64,000 nt of DNA from Lotmaria passim. Taxonomy: Eukaryota; Euglenozoa; Kinetoplastea; Trypanosomatida; Trypanosomatidae. The DNA is taken from positions 1,318,001 to 1,382,000 of the forward strand of contig CP140192.1 of NCBI GenBank assembly GCA_037349495.1, written 5' to 3'. The notes beneath the pieces were generated by a model that worked only from the letters and a program-made list of their open reading frames with translations, was not told the origin of the DNA and did no database searches. Shown here one piece after another: positions 11,601-23,600 of this stretch (within the stretch, counting starts at the first letter, position 1; every line of letters starts with the position of its first letter). The translations under genes and the position numbers were made by a program.

Positions 11601-14600
11601 CGAGCTGTCGGACAGCGTGACGAGCGCGCTCGCGGCGCTCGGCGTGCGTGCCGAAGCGGACGAGCCCGTGGGCGCTGCTGTGGCGCGTGCCGCCGCCGAG
11701 GCCGCGGAGCGCGAGCGTGAGCTGCGGGCGTCCCTGGATGCTGCGGCCAAGCGTGAAGACGCGCTGAAGGCGGAGCTCGAGGCGTCCCGCGCGGCCGCGG
11801 ACGAGCGCTTTGCTGAGACGGATGCGACCCGCCGCGAGCTGTCGGACAGCGTGACGAGCGCGCTCGCGGCGCTCGGCGTGCGTGCCGAAGCGGACGAGCC
11901 CGTGGGCGCTGCTGTGGCGCGTGCCGCCGCCGAGGCCGCGGAGCGCGAGCGTGAGCTGCGGGCGTCCCTGGATGCTGCGGCCAAGCGTGAAGACGCGCTG
12001 AAGGCGGAGCTCGAGGCGTCCCGCGCGGCCGCGGACGAGCGCTTCGCTGAGACGGATGCGACCCGCCGCGAGCTGTCGGACAGCGTGACGAGCGCGCTCG
12101 CGGCGCTCGGCGTGCGTGCCGAAGCGGACGAGCCCGTGGGCGCTGCTGTGGCGCGTGCCGCCGCCGAGGCCGCGGAGCGCGAGCGTGAGCTGCGGGCGTC
12201 CCTGGATGCTGCGGCCAAGCGTGAAGACGCGCTGAAGGCGGAGCTCGAGGCGTCCCGCGCGGCCGCGGACGAGCGCTTCGCTGAGACGGATGCGACCCGC
12301 CGCGAGCTGTCGGACAGCGTGACGAGCGCGCTCGCGGCGCTCGGCGTGCGTGCCGAAGCGGACGAGCCCGTGGGCGCTGCTGTGGCGCGTGCCGCCGCCG
12401 AGGCCGCGGAGCGCGAGCGTGAGCTGCGGGCGTCCCTGGATGCTGCGGCCGAGCGTGAAGACGCGCTGAAGGCGGAGCTCGAGGCGTCCCGCGCGGCCGC
12501 GGACGAGCGCTTCGCTGAGACGGATGCGACCCGCCGCGAGCTGTCGGACAGCGTGACGAGCGCGCTCGCGGCGCTCGGCGTGCGTGCCGAAGCGGACGAG
12601 CCCGTGGGCGCTGCTGTGGCGCGTGCCGCCGCCGAGGCCGCGGAGCGCGAGCGTGAGCTGCGGGCGTCCCTGGATGCTGCGGCCAAGCGTGAAGACGCGC
12701 TGAAGGCGGAGCTCGAGGCGTCCCGCGCGGCCGCGGACGAGCGCTTTGCTGAGACGGATGCGACCCGCCGCGAGCTGTCGGACAGCGTGACGAGCGCGCT
12801 CGCGGCGCTCGGCGTGCGTGCCGAAGCGGACGAGCCCGTGGGCGCTGCTGTGGCGCGTGCCGCCGCCGAGGCCGCGGAGCGCGAGCGTGAGCTGCGGGCG
12901 TCCCTGGATGCTGCGGCCAAGCGTGAAGACGCGCTGAAGGCGGAGCTCGAGGCGTCCCGCGCGGCCGCGGACGAGCGCTTCGCTGAGACGGATGCGACCC
13001 GCCGCGAGCTGTCGGACAGCGTGACGAGCGCGCTCGCGGCGCTCGGCGTGCGTGCCGAAGCGGACGAGCCCGTGGGCGCTGCTGTGGCGCGTGCCGCCGC
13101 CGAGGCCGCGGAGCGCGAGCGTGAGCTGCGGGCGTCCCTGGATGCTGCGGCCAAGCGTGAAGACGCGCTGAAGGCGGAGCTCGAGGCGTCCCGCGCGGCC
13201 GCGGACGAGCGCTTCGCTGAGACGGATGCGACCCGCCGCGAGCTGTCGGACAGCGTGACGAGCGCGCTCGCGGCGCTCGGCGTGCGTGCCGAAGCGGACG
13301 AGCCCGTGGGCGCTGCTGTGGCGCGTGCCGCCGCCGAGGCCGCGGAGCGCGAGCGTGAGCTGCGGGCGTCCCTGGATGCTGCGGCCGAGCGTGAAGACGC
13401 GCTGAAGGCGGAGCTCGAGGCGTCCCGCGCGGCCGCGGACGAGCGCTTCGCTGAGACGGATGCGACCCGCCGCGAGCTGTCGGACAGCGTGACGAGCGCG
13501 CTCGCGGCGCTCGGCGTGCGTGCCGAAGCGGACGAGCCCGTGGGCGCTGCTGTGGCGCGTGCCGCCGCCGAGGCCGCGGAGCGCGAGCGTGAGCTGCGGG
13601 CGTCCCTGGATGCTGCGGCCAAGCGTGAAGACGCGCTGAAGGCGGAGCTCGAGGCGTCCCGCGCGGCCGCGGACGAGCGCTTCGCTGAGACGGATGCGAC
13701 CCGCCGCGAGCTGTCGGACAGCGTGACGAGCGCGCTCGCGGCGCTCGGCGTGCGTGCCGAAGCGGACGAGCCCGTGGGCGCTGCTGTGGCGCGTGCCGCC
13801 GCCGAGGCCGCGGAGCGCGAGCGTGAGCTGCGGGCGTCCCTGGATGCTGCGGCCAAGCGTGAAGACGCGCTGAAGGCGGAGCTCGAGGCGTCCCGCGCGG
13901 CCGCGGACGAGCGCTTTGCTGAGACGGATGCGACCCGCCGCGAGCTGTCGGACAGCGTGACGAGCGCGCTCGCGGCGCTCGGCGTGCGTGCCGAAGCGGA
14001 CGAGCCCGTGGGCGCTGCTGTGGCGCGTGCCGCCGCCGAGGCCGCGGAGCGCGAGCGTGAGCTGCGGGCGTCCCTGGATGCTGCGGCCAAGCGTGAAGAC
14101 GCGCTGAAGGCGGAGCTCGAGGCGTCCCGCGCGGCCGCGGACGAGCGCTTCGCTGAGACGGATGCGACCCGCCGCGAGCTGTCGGACAGCGTGACGAGCG
14201 CGCTCGCGGCGCTCGGCGTGCGTGCCGAAGCGGACGAGCCCGTGGGCGCTGCTGTGGCGCGTGCCGCCGCCGAGGCCGCGGAGCGCGAGCGTGAGCTGCG
14301 GGCGTCCCTGGATGCTGCGGCCAAGCGTGAAGACGCGCTGAAGGCGGAGCTCGAGGCGTCCCGCGCGGCCGCGGACGAGCGCTTTGCTGAGACGGATGCG
14401 ACCCGCCGCGAGCTGTCGGACAGCGTGACGAGCGCGCTCGCGGCGCTCGGCGTGCGTGCCGAAGCGGACGAGCCCGTGGGCGCTGCTGTGGCGCGTGCCG
14501 CCGCCGAGGCCGCGGAGCGCGAGCGTGAGCTGCGGGCGTCCCTGGATGCTGCGGCCAAGCGTGAAGACGCGCTGAAGGCGGAGCTCGAGGCGTCCCGCGC

Positions 14601-17600
14601 GGCCGCGGACGAGCGCTTCGCTGAGACGGATGCGACCCGCCGCGAGCTGTCGGACAGCGTGACGAGCGCGCTCGCGGCGCTCGGCGTGCGTGCCGAAGCG
14701 GACGAGCCCGTGGGCGCTGCTGTGGCGCGTGCCGCCGCCGAGGCCGCGGAGCGCGAGCGTGAGCTGCGGGCGTCCCTGGATGCTGCGGCCGAGCGTGAAG
14801 ACGCGCTGAAGGCGGAGCTCGAGGCGTCCCGCGCGGCCGCGGACGAGCGCTTCGCTGAGACGGATGCGACCCGCCGCGAGCTGTCGGACAGCGTGACGAG
14901 CGCGCTCGCGGCGCTCGGCGTGCGTGCCGAAGCGGACGAGCCCGTGGGCGCTGCTGTGGCGCGTGCCGCCGCCGAGGCCGCGGAGCGCGAGCGTGAGCTG
15001 CGGGCGTCCCTGGATGCTGCGGCCAAGCGTGAAGACGCGCTGAAGGCGGAGCTCGAGGCGTCCCGCGCGGCCGCGGACGAGCGCTTTGCTGAGACGGATG
15101 CGACCCGCCGCGAGCTGTCGGACAGCGTGACGAGCGCGCTCGCGGCGCTCGGCGTGCGTGCCGAAGCGGACGAGCCCGTGGGCGCTGCTGTGGCGCGTGC
15201 CGCCGCCGAGGCCGCGGAGCGCGAGCGTGAGCTGCGGGCGTCCCTGGATGCTGCGGCCAAGCGTGAAGACGCGCTGAAGGCGGAGCTCGAGGCGTCCCGC
15301 GCGGCCGCGGACGAGCGCTTCGCTGAGACGGATGCGACCCGCCGCGAGCTGTCGGACAGCGTGACGAGCGCGCTCGCGGCGCTCGGCGTGCGTGCCGAAG
15401 CGGACGAGCCCGTGGGCGCTGCTGTGGCGCGTGCCGCCGCCGAGGCCGCGGAGCGCGAGCGTGAGCTGCGGGCGTCCCTGGATGCTGCGGCCAAGCGTGA
15501 AGACGCGCTGAAGGCGGAGCTCGAGGCGTCCCGCGCGGCCGCGGACGAGCGCTTTGCTGAGACGGATGCGACCCGCCGCGAGCTGTCGGACAGCGTGACG
15601 AGCGCGCTCGCGGCGCTCGGCGTGCGTGCCGAAGCGGACGAGCCCGTGGGCGCTGCTGTGGCGCGTGCCGCCGCCGAGGCCGCGGAGCGCGAGCGTGAGC
15701 TGCGGGCGTCCCTGGATGCTGCGGCCAAGCGTGAAGACGCGCTGAAGGCGGAGCTCGAGGCGTCCCGCGCGGCCGCGGACGAGCGCTTCGCTGAGACGGA
15801 TGCGACCCGCCGCGAGCTGTCGGACAGCGTGACGAGCGCGCTCGCGGCGCTCGGCGTGCGTGCCGAAGCGGACGAGCCCGTGGGCGCTGCTGTGGCGCGT
15901 GCCGCCGCCGAGGCCGCGGAGCGCGAGCGTGAGCTGCGGGCGTCCCTGGATGCTGCGGCCAAGCGTGAAGACGCGCTGAAGGCGGAGCTCGAGGCGTCCC
16001 GCGCGGCCGCGGACGAGCGCTTCGCTGAGACGGATGCGACCCGCCGCGAGCTGTCGGACAGCGTGACGAGCGCGCTCGCGGCGCTCGGCGTGCGTGCCGA
16101 AGCGGACGAGCCCGTGGGCGCTGCTGTGGCGCGTGCCGCCGCCGAGGCCGCGGAGCGCGAGCGTGAGCTGCGGGCGTCCCTGGATGCTGCGGCCAAGCGT
16201 GAAGACGCGCTGAAGGCGGAGCTCGAGGCGTCCCGCGCGGCCGCGGACGAGCGCTTCGCTGAGACGGATGCGACCCGCCGCGAGCTGTCGGACAGCGTGA
16301 CGAGCGCGCTCGCGGCGCTCGGCGTGCGTGCCGAAGCGGACGAGCCCGTGGGCGCTGCTGTGGCGCGTGCCGCCGCCGAGGCCGCGGAGCGCGAGCGTGA
16401 GCTGCGGGCGTCCCTGGATGCTGCGGCCAAGCGTGAAGACGCGCTGAAGGCGGAGCTCGAGGCGTCCCGCGCGGCCGCGGACGAGCGCTTCGCTGAGACG
16501 GATGCGACCCGCCGCGAGCTGTCGGACAGCGTGACGAGCGCGCTCGCGGCGCTCGGCGTGCGTGCCGAAGCGGACGAGCCCGTGGGCGCTGCTGTGGCGC
16601 GTGCCGCCGCCGAGGCCGCGGAGCGCGAGCGTGAGCTGCGGGCGTCCCTGGATGCTGCGGCCAAGCGTGAAGACGCGCTGAAGGCGGAGCTCGAGGCGTC
16701 CCGCGCGGCCGCGGACGAGCGCTTCGCTGAGACGGATGCGACCCGCCGCGAGCTGTCGGACAGCGTGACGAGCGCGCTCGCGGCGCTCGGCGTGCGTGCC
16801 GAAGCGGACGAGCCCGTGGGCGCTGCTGTGGCGCGTGCCGCCGCCGAGGCCGCGGAGCGCGAGCGTGAGCTGCGGGCGTCCCTGGATGCTGCGGCCAAGC
16901 GTGAAGACGCGCTGAAGGCGGAGCTCGAGGCGTCCCGCGCGGCCGCGGACGAGCGCTTTGCTGAGACGGATGCGACCCGCCGCGAGCTGTCGGACAGCGT
17001 GACGAGCGCGCTCGCGGCGCTCGGCGTGCGTGCCGAAGCGGACGAGCCCGTGGGCGCTGCTGTGGCGCGTGCCGCCGCCGAGGCCGCGGAGCGCGAGCGT
17101 GAGCTGCGGGCGTCCCTGGATGCTGCGGCCAAGCGTGAAGACGCGCTGAAGGCGGAGCTCGAGGCGTCCCGCGCGGCCGCGGACGAGCGCTTCGCTGAGA
17201 CGGATGCGACCCGCCGCGAGCTGTCGGACAGCGTGACGAGCGCGCTCGCGGCGCTCGGCGTGCGTGCCGAAGCGGACGAGCCCGTGGGCGCTGCTGTGGC
17301 GCGTGCCGCCGCCGAGGCCGCGGAGCGCGAGCGTGAGCTGCGGGCGTCCCTGGATGCTGCGGCCAAGCGTGAAGACGCGCTGAAGGCGGAGCTCGAGGCG
17401 TCCCGCGCGGCCGCGGACGAGCGCTTCGCTGAGACGGATGCGACCCGCCGCGAGCTGTCGGACAGCGTGACGAGCGCGCTCGCGGCGCTCGGCGTGCGTG
17501 CCGAAGCGGACGAGCCCGTGGGCGCTGCTGTGGCGCGTGCCGCCGCCGAGGCCGCGGAGCGCGAGCGTGAGCTGCGGGCGTCCCTGGATGCTGCGGCCAA

Positions 17601-20600
17601 GCGTGAAGACGCGCTGAAGGCGGAGCTCGAGGCGTCCCGCGCGGCCGCGGACGAGCGCTTCGCTGAGACGGATGCGACCCGCCGCGAGCTGTCGGACAGC
17701 GTGACGAGCGCGCTCGCGGCGCTCGGCGTGCGTGCCGAAGCGGACGAGCCCGTGGGCGCTGCTGTGGCGCGTGCCGCCGCCGAGGCCGCGGAGCGCGAGC
17801 GTGAGCTGCGGGCGTCCCTGGATGCTGCGGCCAAGCGTGAAGACGCGCTGAAGGCGGAGCTCGAGGCGTCCCGCGCGGCCGCGGACGAGCGCTTCGCTGA
17901 GACGGATGCGACCCGCCGCGAGCTGTCGGACAGCGTGACGAGCGCGCTCGCGGCGCTCGGCGTGCGTGCCGAAGCGGACGAGCCCGTGGGCGCTGCTGTG
18001 GCGCGTGCCGCCGCCGAGGCCGCGGAGCGCGAGCGTGAGCTGCGGGCGTCCCTGGATGCTGCGGCCAAGCGTGAAGACGCGCTGAAGGCGGAGCTCGAGG
18101 CGTCCCGCGCGGCCGCGGACGAGCGCTTTGCTGAGACGGATGCGACCCGCCGCGAGCTGTCGGACAGCGTGACGAGCGCGCTCGCGGCGCTCGGCGTGCG
18201 TGCCGAAGCGGACGAGCCCGTGGGCGCTGCTGTGGCGCGTGCCGCCGCCGAGGCCGCGGAGCGCGAGCGTGAGCTGCGGGCGTCCCTGGATGCTGCGGCC
18301 AAGCGTGAAGACGCGCTGAAGGCGGAGCTCGAGGCGTCCCGCGCGGCCGCGGACGAGCGCTTCGCTGAGACGGATGCGACCCGCCGCGAGCTGTCGGACA
18401 GCGTGACGAGCGCGCTCGCGGCGCTCGGCGTGCGTGCCGAAGCGGACGAGCCCGTGGGCGCTGCTGTGGCGCGTGCCGCCGCCGAGGCCGCGGAGCGCGA
18501 GCGTGAGCTGCGGGCGTCCCTGGATGCTGCGGCCAAGCGTGAAGACGCGCTGAAGGCGGAGCTCGAGGCGTCCCGCGCGGCCGCGGACGAGCGCTTCGCT
18601 GAGACGGATGCGACCCGCCGCGAGCTGTCGGACAGCGTGACGAGCGCGCTCGCGGCGCTCGGCGTGCGTGCCGAAGCGGACGAGCCCGTGGGCGCTGCTG
18701 TGGCGCGTGCCGCCGCCGAGGCCGCGGAGCGCGAGCGTGAGCTGCGGGCGTCCCTGGATGCTGCGGCCAAGCGTGAAGACGCGCTGAAGGCGGAGCTCGA
18801 GGCGTCCCGCGCGGCCGCGGACGAGCGCTTCGCTGAGACGGATGCGACCCGCCGCGAGCTGTCGGACAGCGTGACGAGCGCGCTCGCGGCGCTCGGCGTG
18901 CGTGCCGAAGCGGACGAGCCCGTGGGCGCTGCTGTGGCGCGTGCCGCCGCCGAGGCCGCGGAGCGCGAGCGTGAGCTGCGGGCGTCCCTGGATGCTGCGG
19001 CCAAGCGTGAAGACGCGCTGAAGGCGGAGCTCGAGGCGTCCCGCGCGGCCGCGGACGAGCGCTTCGCTGAGACGGATGCGACCCGCCGCGAGCTGTCGGA
19101 CAGCGTGACGAGCGCGCTCGCGGCGCTCGGCGTGCGTGCCGAAGCGGACGAGCCCGTGGGCGCTGCTGTGGCGCGTGCCGCCGCCGAGGCCGCGGAGCGC
19201 GAGCGTGAGCTGCGGGCGTCCCTGGATGCCGGCACGGAGCGGGAAAAGGAGTTGGAGTCGCTGCTAGAGGCAACACGAAACGCTGCGTTAGCCAATCATG
19301 AGAAGTTGCGGGGAAAGCTGGACGCAGCGAAGGAGGCCAAACGGCAGTGGCGTGCTGTTATACGTGAGCTTGAAAAGCACGATGAAAGGTGGATAGTTGT
19401 GGACGGTGATGTCGTGGTTACTTCTCATTGTAAGGTGTTTAAAGGCGATGAATGGAACGTACTGATGAGCACGAAAAAGGATGAGCTGACTCTAGTGTTT
19501 GTCAGTGATGCTGCCTCGGCGTGTCATGTTGTGCAGTCAAGTATATTGGATGTAGTGTTTGAACCAGATGGGTTTTTGGTGCGGTTCTCCGTCGGTCATG
19601 CCGGGTCTGTCTCCGCAGCCGAAATCGATGCGCGTCTGGAGGAGTTTCCCTTCAACAACGTGCTCGACTTGTATAGACACAGGCACGACAGCAGGTCTTT
19701 TGAAGATGGGTTACTCGGCCGGGTGACGGTTCTGGGCAATGAGCTTGAAGTCGTTTCTTCAAAGCTGAGGGCGGAAGAGGCACACAAAGAGGCGCTTTTG
19801 GCATGTATAACTCGTGCTTTAAGCGAGTTGGGCGTGTTTGGTTTAGAGGTCGACAACAACGAGGGCGAAGCTCTGGTCGAGAAGGCGATGGAAGTGGCTG
19901 AGCTGCAGTCACAGCTTCAAACTGACCTGGCGGCTTCTGTCAAGCGTGAGGATGACCTTGTTGAGAAGTTGCGGGATGCTGAGAAGGCTTCTCTCGTGCA
20001 GCGAGACGGCGAGGTGGATCTCAAAGCTCGTCTGACGACGTCGTGCAATATCGCAGCAGCTTATCGCATGGAGCTCGCTGAAGCGGATGAGCGACTCACT
20101 TTGATTCTGACGCAGGTCGCAAGCAGTTCGCTCACCTTGTTTTTTTGCGATAGTCTTTCCGTAGTGACGCGGCTGTGTTCGCGGTTACAGTCTACTCCGA
20201 CGGCGGTTTGCACAGTGCTAGACGAACGCTTGAACGAGCTTCAACACTTCCGACTCAACGCGGAGATGCAAAGCAGGGAGGTGATCTGGCGCAAGGACCC
20301 ACGCGCGATGTCTGCTTTGCAACAGCTTCACGACACACTGGCAGATAACACGTCTGTTGCTCCGCTCCCTGCCAAAGACGCTTCCGCGAACGAGTGGCAT
20401 TCCACCCTGATTTCTACGCTGCAGCTGGCTTATGAAGAGGTGCAAGGCGGGCGTGCAACGTGCTTGCAAAAAGAAGTTACCAACGAGGCTTTAATCTCTC
20501 TCATAAACCAGTGCGGCACGTCTGTGCAGGAGACACGCCTCCTTTTCGGCGACACCACTTCGCTACCTCCACCGCCCTTGGTGGAAATGGCGACACTGAC

Positions 20601-23600
20601 GGAGAGCAGGCGACAGGAACACGTCCTCGCTGCTTGTCGTGCACTGGCGGCTGCGGCAGCTGATTGCGTGGGGCAACGCGCAGAGCTTTCACAGATGCTC
20701 CAATCTACCTTAACAACCCTGCGTGCGGCTTTGGCAGGAAAGGCCGGGGCGACGAGCGTTCGTGAAGGCAGCGGTGCTGCACATCAGACGGTAAACTCGA
20801 CTTCAAGTGGAGGCCCGGCGAGTGTGGCACTCCTGTCGCAGCTCCCTCGGCTGGCGCAGCAGGTTGAACAGGAGATGACGGAATTGCGGAGTGCTGCAGC
20901 GTCGGTGCCTGGGCTAACAACTGCCGCGCAACAGCGAGATGCGCTTGCGCGCCGCGTTGCAACGTGCTGCGCGTCGCTTCGCCGAGCCGCAGCTGCTAGA
21001 AACGCCACCGCGGATTGTTATGACGGTGAAATCGCCAGTGGTAACGGTGATGGAAGTCCTGCCGGCGTGCTTGGCGATGAAGCGCATTTATCAAGCGAGG
21101 CCGCCGCTTCTCAGCTGAGCGCAGTCACCAACATTGTCAGCTGTGCGCTGCGCACTTACATTGAAGGCACGACGCAAGCTATCGCGGCACTGGAAGACTT
21201 TTCGGCAAGCGAACGAAGCAGCGCGTCGCCTGACAACCTTCCGCGCCGTCTGCTGGACCTGACCGATGCTGTGCGTCTCCAGGTGCGGCAGTTTGCGCGT
21301 GAGCGTGGAAGCTTGGAGGAGCAGCATGAGCGCGAGCGAGGGGAGTCGAGACGGGCGGCCGAGTCATCTGAGAAAGCGCTTTCGGCGCTGCGTGCGCGCT
21401 GCGAGGCTGGCGAGGTGGAAAATCGAAATGTCACTGAGGAGCTGTCAGTGATGCAGAGAAACGTGTCGCGGCTGCGGCGTCGCTGGGATGCCGTAGGACA
21501 GATCGTTGGCGAGTTCACGCAGTCGGTTCACGCCGCGGCGACCGACACAGCAGCAGAACCGTCGACGCTCTCGCAGGATATCTCCGCCTTGGTAGCTCGC
21601 TGCACTCTACTGTCGGAGGGTGATGAGACGGCGGTAGAGAGCTTGCAAAGCCGGCTGGCGGAGGTGCGTGATGCGTGTCAGCAATGCCGCAGCCACCTTC
21701 GACGAGCTGATTCTTGTGTCGAGGCGCTGAAGGAGCAGAAGGCGGAGTCGTCGGCGACAGTTGCGTTGCTGAAAGACCGCGTCAGCCAGCTTGCGGCAAA
21801 ACTGGAGTCCTCGCGTGCTCTTCTTGCGAAGATGGAGGCGGATGCTGCGGCGCAGGAAGAAGCTGCGGAGCGTGCGCACAATTCGACGGTGGCGGCACAC
21901 CGTGCAGCACTCGCGGCAGCAGAGGCGGAGCGGACAGAACTGGCGTCGAAGGTGACGGCGTCAACGCTGGAGGTGACAAGGCTAACAACGGTCCTGCACG
22001 AAGCGGAGCAACGCTTCACCAGCCAGCAGGCGCGCGTGTCGCAGCTACAGCACGCGGCGCAGGAGCGGGAGGCTGAAGTCGCTGCCTGTTTGTCCGCCGT
22101 CGGAGGTGTCAGCACTCTGAGCGAGGCTGGCGGGGTGGTGGCTGCCTGTCGGCAGGAATGCAAGAAGCAGGCGCTGGAGGCAGCGCAGGAGCATGACCGT
22201 CGTGAGCTGGTGCAGCAGTGGGCGACAACCATGCATTGCGTGCCGGACGAGGTGTGCGCTCTGCGACGGATTTTGTGGGCCTCAGCGCAAACTCTCCCTG
22301 GAGTGCCGCTGTCCGAGACGGCGATGGAGGTGCAGCGGCTGCAGAGAGATCTGGCGGAGGCGGAGCGGGTGTTGGGTGTGCCCGCCTCACACGTGTCGGT
22401 GGACCACGCAGCTACGCGAGAGGCTCTGTTGCAGGCGGTGCGTCGGGTACACCAGCTCTTTTTTCCACCTAACGCCGAGCTTGGCTCCCAGCAAACAGGG
22501 AGTGAGCCGTCTTCGCGAAACAGTCCGCTGCCTGCTCCACCGATGCGGACGAGGGCGACCTCCGCAGCTGCCGCGTGGTGTGCGTCGCCGGAGAAGCTAG
22601 TCGACGCGGTGGCGCGGCTGATGGAGAGCCAGCAGATGCTGCAGGAATCAGAGGAGGAGGCGCAACGCGGCGCTCAGCTGTGGTGCAGCGTGGTACGGTG
22701 CGCGTGCGACGCCTTGCAGAGCGCCCTACTTAGCGCGGGTGGCGTGCAGGACACTCGCGAACACCACACCGACGACAGCGGCAGCCACGAGTGCGCGTCG
22801 TTCTCATCCGCTGCGCCGCAGGATGCAAAGCAGCAGCAGTCCGTGCTGAAGGCGCTGCAGACCGTCACACGACGGGCTGTCACACACGTGACAGAACGCG
22901 CTGACTTGCTTCGACAGCTGCGCGGGCCGCTGCAGTCGTGCCTGCCCAGCCTAGAAACTTCGTTGGAGAAGCTGGTGGCGTGTGCGGTGGAGGAGATCGA
23001 GGCGCTGCGGTCAGCCTCGCGCGCCGCGGTCTTGTCGCAACGGCACTCCGACGACACAGTCGCCTCGCTGACATCTGCGCTGCAGAGCGCCGCGGCTGCA
23101 CTACCAGGCGACGCGCCGTTTCTTACACCTCGTGCGCTGTCTTCATCCACTCCACCGATGGGAGAGCTGGCGATGAGCGAGTCTGGTGGCGATATTGCTG
23201 CTGGTACGGAGTTGATGCACAAGTGTCAAGCCTACGCAGTGGAGTGTGCGCGGCTGTCCACGCAGGAACGCGAGCTGTGTCGCGTGCTAGGCGGAAGCCA
23301 AGCCAACGGAATGGCCAAGACCGCCTCATCATCGCTGATCAGCGTTACAGAGGGGGTAACGGCGGAGTTGGTTCATCTGCGCGAACGCGTTGTGCCTCGG
23401 CTGGAGGCGCTGCTGCGTGCCGCGGCCGTGGACAATGTCGTGGGCGAAGAGACAGCGGACCGTATGAGCGTGCTTGCTGCTGAAGCGACGAGCCGCGCCA
23501 GGGTGAGCTACGTGCTTCCCCTCCGTGATCTTCGCGAGCAGTATCAGGACCTTTTCTCTCAGACGCGCAGCCAAGAGCACCTGTTGACGCAGAGGTCCGA

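Noticed and set aside
5542-19230. CRISPR-like or satellite DNA reading of the array
   Set aside because: Units are contiguous without unique spacers, keep one open frame through all copies and continue into coding sequence on both sides. This is a coding repeat.
5409-19295. Minus-strand open frame of 4628 codons across the array (and a second at 5513-19276)
   Set aside because: Both mirror the sense repeat, change only where sense units change, have composition set by the GC-rich unit, and start and end at array edges. They are register artefacts, not genes.
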